A stretch of 64,000 nucleotides of DNA from Lathyrus oleraceus (Eukaryota > Streptophyta > Magnoliopsida > Fabales > Fabaceae). The position numbers were made by a program, and so were the translations under genes. The DNA lies in the NCBI RefSeq assembly GCF_024323335.1, contig NC_066581.1, positions 432,964,136 to 433,028,135 of the forward strand. Direction: 5' to 3'. The first letter of the stretch is position 1. Each line of letters starts with the position of its first letter. The notes beneath the pieces were generated by a model. The model was not told the DNA's origin, ran no database searches, and saw only the letters and a list, made by a program, of their open reading frames with translations. Positions 56,476 through 64,000 of this stretch are shown here, one piece after another.

Positions 56476-58473
56476 AGGCTAACACGAAAAATTGAAAAGA
56501 AACCCTAAATCAAAAAATTTCAAAAAGCAAAAACCCTAATCAATCAGAGGCGAAGAGAGAAGAGGAACCGTTACCTGAACCGTTGAGATATCGCCAAAGG
56601 TGAGCCCCGTTTGTTTTCCTTTATCTCTGTTTCCATTTTCGTTTTCAAGTTTGATAGCGTGAGAGAGTTTGAGATGCGAGCGAGGGAAAGGCATTGTGAG
56701 AGAGTGAAACGCAGGTGGAGAGGAGCGATTGAGACGCAGGGAAGTAGAGAGGGCATCGCGAGAGAGAGATGCGAGTCTGAGGGCTTTGAGAGAGATTGAG
56801 TTCGTCGAGAGTGAGGTTGAGAGCATCGTTGTGATTACAGTGTTTTTTTTTTCCTTTTTCTTTTTTGATTCCCTTTTATTTATTCCATGTTTACTTATTT
56901 AGTTAGTAAGGACTTTGAAATAATTATTTTCATTTAATAGTATTTGCATTTTCTAGGGTATTAATATAGCATTTTAGTATTCCCAATCAATCAGCATCTA
57001 AAACCCAACAGCCATGCGGCTGGGTTTAACTGCCAGTAGACCAATAGTCTTCTTTTTTTTATTTTAGTTTTTATTTTAATCCCTTTTTTAACTTACTTTA
57101 GTTCATATGTTTAGGTTAGTCTTAAAATAACAATTAGTTGTTAAGTGGCTTGGTGGAGAGGAGTGGTATTTAAGTCTTAGGTGGAGTGAGTTCGATACTC
57201 ATACGTAGCATTTTTTTAGTTTTTTTAGTATTTCATTTTTCTTTAGTATTTTTTTTAGTATCTCATTTTCTTTTAGCTTTTATCTTTTATTATTTTATTG
57301 TCTTTTAGTATTTTGTTCTTGTAATATCTTTTTTATGTCCATGCTTCTTTGTTAATTTCATCATACACTCAAAACCATTTTAAAATTATAAAAAATCATA
57401 TTTTTCTCGATTTAATATCGAGTCCTTTTTTCAAACCCTTGTAAGTCGATTGCTTTTTTAAGCATCGCCGCCAACCTCACATAGCTTACTCTTGGGCTTT
57501 CTTACAATGAGCCGGTTCTCTTGCACTTACACTCATGCATTAGTTATTTGGGTCTGATTTAATTATTTCATGATTGTTTTAATCCCCATTTGACAAATGT
57601 ACTCCACTCCCCCAATGTGTAATAATTTTGTACTTTTTATTTCTTTTATTGTTTGGTTGTTTAATTAGCTACTAACACAAGAATAAAATCAACAAATTTC
57701 AAAAATACAAAAATATGACTCGATTCAACGTCGAGTGCTTTCTCAATAAACGAACCAACTCATTTCTCCCTCCTATTCCATCCCATTCAAAAAACTTCAT
57801 CAAATGCTTGATCCAATGTCAAGCCACTTTCATAATAAAAACTCAAAAAAATATTAATTTATAGTTAAGACTTTTTCAATAAAGATGGAAGTGGAACATG
57901 GCGTATGCCGTGCACTCCTGAGACTAGGATTCGAGATGTATATCTCGCCAATCCTCGCTTTCGCCATCATCCAATTTACCCACTTTTTTCTCTCAAACAC
58001 TTATCCAAATTTCTTTTAAACGTCCATCAATACTTGATCTAATGTCAAGTCATTTTCATAACAAAAACTCAAAATACCTAATTTTTATTAAACACTTTTC
58101 TCCATAAAGGTGGAAATGGAACATGATGTATATCATGCACTCCTGAGGTTAAGATTCGAGACGTATGCCTCGCCAATCTTAACTCTCGCCATCGCCGAAA
58201 ATGGTCAATGCGGTTTCCTCAAACCCTTTCTCAATCAAATTCCAAAATACTTAATTCCTATCTCAAACTCTTTCAATAAAGATGGAAATGGAACATGGCG
58301 TATGCCGTGCACTCCTGAGACTAGGATTCGAGATGTATATCTCGCTCATCCAAGTTCTCGCCATCACTCAAAATACATCCAACCAATCAAACTTTTTTCT
58401 CGCCGCCGCGCGACTAATCAAAAACCTTTTTCATAAACGAAAGATATATTGTCTTAAGAGATACGAAACAATG
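56476..58473 (+). repeat. Inverted partial LTR inside E7
   Basis: Plus-orientation copy of the 3' half of an E3/E7-type LTR, matching the reverse of about 51220-53300 at roughly 90 per cent by eye in the compared parts (57000-57600 against 52200-52860). It has three double-hairpin units (57881-57975, 58104-58195, 58277-58370). It lacks its last 650 bp: at 58471-58473 it joins the integrase gene through the shared bases ATG. The left joint is near 56476. Confidence 0.8.
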
Positions 58474-61140
58474 AAGCGGTGACCATTGGAAGCTTTAGGC
58501 TCGATGGCGCCAATCATGTCGATGCCCCACATTGAGAAAGGCCAAGGTGACGTCAAAACATTTAGTAAGGTCGGAGGCACGTGTACCTTGTCGGCATAGA
58601 TTTGGCATTTATGACATTTTCTAGCATAATTGAAACAGTCAGATTCCATGGTCAACCAGTAATAACCAGCTCTCAAAATCTTCTTGGCCATGGCATGTCC
58701 ATTGGCGTGAGTCCCAAAGGATCCTTCATGAATCTCCTTGATCAACATGTCCGCTTCACGTCCATCCACGCATCTGAGCAGAATCATGTCGTGATTTCTC
58801 TTGTACAACACACCATTGCTCAAGAAGAATTTGGATGCTAATTTCCTCAATGTTTTCTTGTCAAGGGTTGTGGCATCTGTTGGATATTCTTGATTTTGCA
58901 AAAAGCATTTGATGTCGTGAAACCAGGGTTTACCATCGGCTTCCTCTTCAACTGACTGGCAGTAGGCAGGCTCAACTTTCCGCTCGATTTGAATGAGAGG
59001 TGCTTCATTATGGAATCTGACTTGGTACATTGAAGCCAACATAGCCAAAGCATCGGCAATTTGATTCTCAGTTCTCGGGATATGACGGAAAGTGATCTCG
59101 TCAAAGTATTTTATCAATTCCATGACATGGGCACGATATGGGATCAACTTGGTATCACGGGTTTCCCATTCGCCCTTGACTTGGTATATCACCAAGGCTG
59201 AATCTCCACATACTTCGAGGATTTTGATTCGGAGATCAATGGCTGCTTCAATGCCTAGGATGCACGCCTCATATTCTGCTATATTGTTCGTGCAATCAAA
59301 ACACAACCTTGCTGTGAAGGGAGTGTATCCACCATTCGGATTCAACAGGACAGCTCCTACGCCATGCCCCATGTAGTTGGAGGAACCATCAAACATGAGC
59401 TTCCACCGAGATCCGGGTTCAGGTCCTTCATCAAGTCCTGGGATTTCACAGTCTTTCACTACCATGATGTCTTCATCCGGGAAGTCAAACTTCAACGACT
59501 GGTAATCTTCAACAGGCTGGTTTGCCAAGTAATCAGACAACACACTTCCTTTGATGGCTTTCTGAGACACATATTGGATGTCATACTCAGATAGTAACAT
59601 CTGCCAACGGGCGAGTCTTCCAGTCAAAGCAGGCTTTTCAAAGATGTACTTTATTGGATCCATTTTGGAGATCAACAAAGTAGTGTGGCAAATCATGTAT
59701 TGTCTTAGACGACGAGCGGCCCATGCTAAAGCACAACAGGTTTTCTCCAAGAGTGAATATCGGGTTTCACAATCGGTAAATCTCTTACTTAGATAGTAGA
59801 TAGCATGTTCCTTTCGACCAGTTTCGTCATGTTGTCCCAACACACATCCCATTGACTTTTCAAGAACAGTTAAGTACATAAAGAGTGGTCTCCCCTGAAC
59901 AGGTGGAATTAGAATAGGGGGCTCTTGCAGGTATTGTCCGACCCTCTCAAAAGCCATTTGGCGGTCAGAATTCCATTCAACTGCTTGATCTTTTCGAAGC
60001 AATTTGAAGATAGGCTCACATGTGGCCGTCATATGTGAGATAAACCTTGAGATATAATTCAAACGTCCCAGGAAGCCTCTAACCTCTCGCTCGGTGCGTG
60101 GAGCAGGCATCTCTTGTATAGCTCGGACTTTGTCAGGGTCCACCTCGATTCCTCGTTGGCTAACAATGAAACCAAGCAACTTTCCGGATCGGACACCGAA
60201 GGTGCATTTAGCAGGATTCAGTCGTAGTCGAAATTTCCGAAGACGCTCAAACAGCTTCTGCAAGTGGTCTATATGATCCTCTTCACTTTGAGATTTTGCA
60301 ATCATATCATCCACATAGACCTCAATTTCCTTATGCATCATATCATGGAAAAGAGTGACCATTGCTCTTTGGTAAGTTGCCCCAGCATTTTTGAGACCGA
60401 ATGGCATTACCTTGTAGCAAAATGTTCCCCAAGGGGTGATGAATGTGGTCTTTTCCATGTCCTCTGGATCCATCTTGATTTGATTATAACCCGAGAATCC
60501 GTCCATAAAGGAGAAGACTGCGAACCTAGCAGTGTTGTCTACCAGAGTGTCAATATGTGGCAGGGGGAAATCGTCCTTTGGACTAGCTTTGTTTAAATCC
60601 CTATAATCAACGCACATCCTGACCTTGCCATCCTTTTTGGGTACTGGCACAATGTTGGCTACCCATTGAGGGTACTTTGCAACTGCTAGAAAACCGGCAT
60701 CAAATTGACGTTTCACCTCGTCACAAATCTTTAGAGCCATGTCGGGTCTTGCTCTTCGGAGCTTCTGCTTCACTGGCGGACAATCTGGCTGTAGTGGTAG
60801 CTTGTGGACAACAATGTCAGTATCTAAACCTGGCATATCCTGATATGACCAAGCAAATACATCTACATATTCATGTAGCAACTTGATCAATCTTTCCTTG
60901 ATGCTTGCCTCAAGCGTAGTCCCGACTTTGACCTCTTTCTTGTCTTCCTCGGTGCCAAGGTTGATTGTTTCCACTGGTTCTTGATGTGGCTGAAGGGCCT
61001 TTGACTCGTGCTCGAGCATCCTTTCCAGTTCTTCAGGGAAATCACAATCTTCCTCACTCTCCTCTTCCGCTTGGTAGATGGGGAGTTCAAAATTATAGGA
61101 CGTAGCGGGGTCATCGAATTCAACTGGTTTATTGATTATT
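58471..61140 (-). CDS. E7 pol: RT, RNase H, archaeal-type RNase H, truncated integrase
   Basis: One open frame from the predicted splice acceptor (exon start 61140; INKPVEFDD) to the LTR joint; the Met at 61019 is internal. Numbered from that Met: RT with VPVPKKDGK (125-133), FMDGFSGY (171-178), YVDD (235-238); RNase H (YLSKRFTDCETRY); archaeal-type RNase H (MFDGSSNYMGHGVGAV; NNIAEYEA); integrase HANGH...CHKC zinc part and WGIDMIG with the first Asp, then a cut after NGHRFI. The second Asp and the Glu are lost, so no integration by this copy. The last 12 codons and the stop come from the LTR. No stop or shift elsewhere, unlike E1, E2 and E3. Confidence 0.9.
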
Positions 61141-61401
61141 CTGCATGTTTTTTAATGATGGTTTTTTTTTAGAAAAATGGAAATAAAACGCAAAAAGAAG
61201 TAAAAAATATTTTTGTAGTTTTTGAAAGGATTGCCATTTTAAGAAAAACAACAGATAAATGGACGACAAGAATTTGAACAAAATGTTCTTTATTTGTCAT
61301 AATGATTTTTTTTGAAATTCAAAAGGGGCCCTACAAATGATCCATTAGCCTTGGGCAGAGCTAAGGATTTTCAAAAACACACAAAGGAAAACAACAATTA
61401 C
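61141..61401 (-). other. E7 pro-RT intron (predicted, 261 bp)
   Basis: Donor GTCAAA|GTAATT at 61401, with the gag-pro stop TAA lying inside the donor; acceptor AACATGCAG ends at 61141. Joining yields a continuous reading from VFPVSK into IINKPVEFDD. Unspliced RNA gives Gag-Pro, spliced RNA Gag-Pro-Pol: this is how the known Ogre intron is thought to set the ratio. Confidence 0.82.
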
Positions 61402-64000
61402 TTTGACACAGGAAAAACTTCTGGAATCTCAACCGCTTCCCAGTTTGTTAAGGCGGCTTCACACCGGTATACCAGATTCAATGCTTCTTCATCTTCAGTG
61501 TCATCTTCCACTGCACCAACTTGTTCTCCATGGATAAATCCTTTACTCAGGAAAACTTCTTGAATGCTCCGCACACGGTCCTTTGCAGGGACCAGGGCTC
61601 CTCCATTAGCAGAAGGCTTGTACCCCAAACCAAAACGGTCATTTTTCTCATTGACATTGATGACTTGCCCCCAACCTGCAGGGCCTCCACTTTCAACTGC
61701 TGATTTTGCGCTCTTCAAAGAGGCGAATGACAAACTAGCTTTCTCAACAGGATCCTTAACCTCTTCAAGTGTAGCATTGGATATTTCTAGGGCTTGAAAG
61801 GAGGTTTCTAAGGCATCCTCATCAGCCTCAATATAACGGAAAGAGGAGAGTTGACTGATGATGAAGTCCTCTTCACCTGAGACAATAACGAGCTTGTTAT
61901 CGACAACGAACTTCATCTTTTGATGCAAAGTAGAAGTTACTGCCCCAGCAGCATGTATCCATGGGCGTCCCAAAAGGCAGCTATAAGCTGGATTTATGTC
62001 CATGACTTGGAAATTGATGGGGAATACATGTGGTCCAATCTGTATTGGTAACTCTACCTCCCCAACTACTGTCCTTCGAGAGCCATCAAAGGCTTTCACC
62101 ACAAGCGCACTAGGTTTCAACTCCGAACCTTGATAAGACAATTTAGCGAGTGCCCTCTTTGGTAGAACATTGAGGGATGATCCAGTGTCCACTAAAACTC
62201 TAGCCAGAGCATCTTCTTGACATTTTATGGACACGTGCAAGGCGCGGTTGTGATTCTTCCCCTCCTTGGGCAGCTCTTCATTACTGAAGCTCAGAGTGTT
62301 ACAGGCTGTGATATTGGCGACCACTCCATCGAATTGGCCAACCGTTATATCCTGGGTAACGTGAGCCTGAGCAAGCACTTTTAGCAGAGCCTCCCTATGA
62401 GCTTCGGAATTCAGAAGCAAAGACAAGATAGATATTTTTGATGGCGTTTGATGTAACTGATCAACTATCTTATAGTCAGATTTCTTTATTATTCTTAGGA
62501 ACTCACTTGCTTCATCTGTTTGCACAATCGGCTGTGCCCCTCCACGTTCTGGGGTAGGATTTACATTTGCAGCTCCCCTTGTTGGCTCTTGAGGGTTGAC
62601 ATCAAAATTGGGGGTATAAATCCGACCACTACGGGTCATCCTGCTTGTTCCTGCGATATTGGTGATGTCGGCGTCAACATTCTCCACACCTTTCTTACTT
62701 TCAGCGGCCTCAGGTTTTCCATCCACCACTCCATCTACCATTGTTATGCCGTACTTCCAGGGTACTGCCTTGGTACTCTCAAAAGGAAATGGTGTAGGCA
62801 TGCTAACTACCACAGGTGATGGGTGAACAACGTCCCTCCTGTGATAAGTCACCTCAAATGTTTCTGGTATGTTAAAAACAGGCTCAATGACCGAAATTTC
62901 CTCATTAATTGTCGGTCCAGAAATTTGTAAAACACCTTGATTCATCAAATTCTGAATATCCTTTTGTACTACTTTACATCCCTTCGGCTGAATGGCACAT
63001 TCTTCACAGCTATCGTGACAAGTATCAATCAATCTAGCCCTCACCAATCCTGCATGAAGCGCTAGCAATGGAGTTTTGACGTCTTCCACATTCCTGATTA
63101 CACACATATCAGAAGCATCTTCGACGGCATTAACATCACCATGTGCTGGCAAAGGGTTGTTCTTGACATTGGGTCCGACGTCTCGAAAGGACAGAATCTT
63201 CTTTTCAACCAGGTCTCGCACAATATGCTTTAAAGCATAACATCCTTCTAAATCGTGTCCAGGGGCACCCCCATGGAAAGGACAATGAGCATCTGGATTG
63301 TACCATGGAGGTAAAGGATTTGGTGGAGGACCCAAAGATCTGGGCGTCACTAACCCTTTCTGTAGCAATGATGGGTACAATTCAGTGTATGTCATAGGGA
63401 TTGAAGCAAACGGAACTCTACTTCTTGGCACCCTATTTTGATTTTGAGGATTTTGCGGACGAGGAGCCTGTGCCCTCGGCTGTTGATAAGCAGATGGCGC
63501 GGGCGCTTGCTGATATATCGGCGCTTGTTGAGCAGGAACAGGTTGATAAACTGAAGCTTGTGGTTGGTTAAAATTCGGTGTGACAGCTGCCACATACGGT
63601 TGTTGAACGTATTGTATTGGATAAATTGGTTGTTGTTGAGAAAATTGGTGTGGTTTCTTCCATGACTGACTCCTTCTTTGGCTGGTTGACACTGCATTCG
63701 TATCCCCCTCCTTCTTCCTTTGAAACCCTCCAGGAAACTTTTTGGCATTACTGCCAGATGTTTCAGAGATAGTCGTCATCTTTCCATTCTTTAATCCAAG
63801 TTCGACCTTTATGCCTACAGCGACCAGGTCGGAGAAACTTGCAGATACGCTACTTACCATTCTTTCATAGAACACAGGTTTAACTGTATCCATGAACCAA
63901 TCCGCTAATTCCTTCTCAGCCAGAGGTGGTTCGACTTGCGAGGCCACTTCCCTCCATCGTTGCGCATACTCCTTAAAAGACTCCTTATCTTTCTGGGACA
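61398..64000 (-). CDS. E7 gag-protease, N-terminus outside the window
   Basis: Open frame to the right edge; the reading upstream of 63947 (KESFKEYAQRWREV) is gag, so the true start is beyond 64000. In order: capsid end, a Gln/Pro-rich linker (63400-63700), a zinc-knuckle-like CPFHGGAPGHDLEGC (63244-63288) with C, H, H, C spacing, a long linker, then the aspartic protease with VLVDTGSS (catalytic Asp codon 62187-62189) and LLGRPWI. After it comes a short glycine motif, RFGLGYKPS, that weakly recalls a G-patch, and the end EVFPVSK. Protease cuts the polyprotein in the particle. No breaks are visible. Confidence 0.9.
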   Translation of the reverse strand, partial: SQKDKESFKEYAQRWREVASQVEPPLAEKELADWFMDTVKPVFYERMVSSVSASFSDLVAVGIKVELGLKNGKMTTISETSGSNAKKFPGGFQRKKEGDTNAVSTSQRRSQSWKKPHQFSQQQPIYPIQYVQQPYVAAVTPNFNQPQASVYQPVPAQQAPIYQQAPAPSAYQQPRAQAPRPQNPQNQNRVPRSRVPFASIPMTYTELYPSLLQKGLVTPRSLGPPPNPLPPWYNPDAHCPFHGGAPGHDLEGCYALKHIVRDLVEKKILSFRDVGPNVKNNPLPAHGDVNAVEDASDMCVIRNVEDVKTPLLALHAGLVRARLIDTCHDSCEECAIQPKGCKVVQKDIQNLMNQGVLQISGPTINEEISVIEPVFNIPETFEVTYHRRDVVHPSPVVVSMPTPFPFESTKAVPWKYGITMVDGVVDGKPEAAESKKGVENVDADITNIAGTSRMTRSGRIYTPNFDVNPQEPTRGAANVNPTPERGGAQPIVQTDEASEFLRIIKKSDYKIVDQLHQTPSKISILSLLLNSEAHREALLKVLAQAHVTQDITVGQFDGVVANITACNTLSFSNEELPKEGKNHNRALHVSIKCQEDALARVLVDTGSSLNVLPKRALAKLSYQGSELKPSALVVKAFDGSRRTVVGEVELPIQIGPHVFPINFQVMDINPAYSCLLGRPWIHAAGAVTSTLHQKMKFVVDNKLVIVSGEEDFIISQLSSFRYIEADEDALETSFQALEISNATLEEVKDPVEKASLSFASLKSAKSAVESGGPAGWGQVINVNEKNDRFGLGYKPSANGGALVPAKDRVRSIQEVFLSKGFIHGEQVGAVEDDTEDEEALNLVYRCEAALTNWEAVEIPEVFPVSK

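Larger units (their letters stand above)
50574..64000 (-). mobile_element. E7: Ogre-type element of the E3 family, rearranged
   Basis: Minus strand from low to high coordinate: 3' LTR, purine tract, short 3' UTR piece, an inverted partial LTR, truncated integrase, RNase H and RT, intron, protease and gag running off the right edge. Pol and LTR ends match E3. Gag-protease and RT/RNase H are open throughout, so decay is slight, but the integrase end and most of the 3' UTR have been replaced by the inverted LTR piece. Confidence 0.83.

Overview
The window is plant nuclear DNA made almost entirely of nested LTR retrotransposons. I see no intact host gene. The dominant elements are giant Ty3/gypsy elements of the Tat lineage, Ogre type: an extra ORF1 before gag, a pol with retroviral-type RNase H followed by an archaeal-type RNase H, a small in-frame intron between protease and RT, a primer-binding site reading TGGCGACTCTGCTGGGGA, kilobase-long LTRs and long tandem-repeat 3' UTRs. 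This density of Ogre-type elements points to a legume of tribe Fabeae (pea, vetch, lentil, grass pea). The species cannot be fixed from the window. 

Layout. E1 (minus, 1-12545) is an Ogre whose 3' LTR lies off the left edge. It has an intact ORF1, a gag-pro reduced by internal deletion, a nearly intact pol with two frameshifts and a 2.66 kb 5' LTR. E1 cuts the LTR of another minus-strand element, E2b (12546-17120). That LTR in turn appears to interrupt the 3' UTR of E2 (minus, 17121-26864), which has no ORF1 or protease and a decayed pol. E2 sits inside the gag-pro frame of E3 (plus, 26865-37878), whose 3' LTR carries intron-less fragments of a FOUR LIPS/MYB88-type MYB gene and a Ca2+-ATPase gene. 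E3 is inserted in the integrase of a Sirevirus-like Ty1/copia element, E4 (minus, 37879-41277). Next come undefined TE-derived DNA (41278-43336), a plus-strand LTR E5 (about 43337-47921), a minus-strand LTR E6 of the E2b type (47922-50573), and E7 (minus, 50574 to the right edge). E7 belongs to the E3 family: a 5.45 kb 3' LTR with a receptor-kinase fragment, an inverted partial LTR, a truncated integrase, open RT/RNase H, the intron and an open gag-protease frame. 

How the parts work together. Each element is a self-copying unit: gag builds the particle, protease matures it, RT/RNase H copies RNA to DNA from the tRNA-primed site, and integrase inserts the copy. None is complete here, although E7 keeps open gag-PR-RT-RH and E1 keeps ORF1 and most of pol. 

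The most unusual signal is not a gene. In the LTRs, just after the integrase stop, and in the 3' UTR arrays, the elements carry many short hairpins whose position and loop are conserved while their stems change sequence and stay complementary. In the LTR and pol-end hairpins the leftover mismatches are mostly G.U wobbles on the element's sense RNA strand, which argues for selection on RNA structure. A second signal is that the 3' UTRs repeat sequences complementary to the elements' own primer-binding site.
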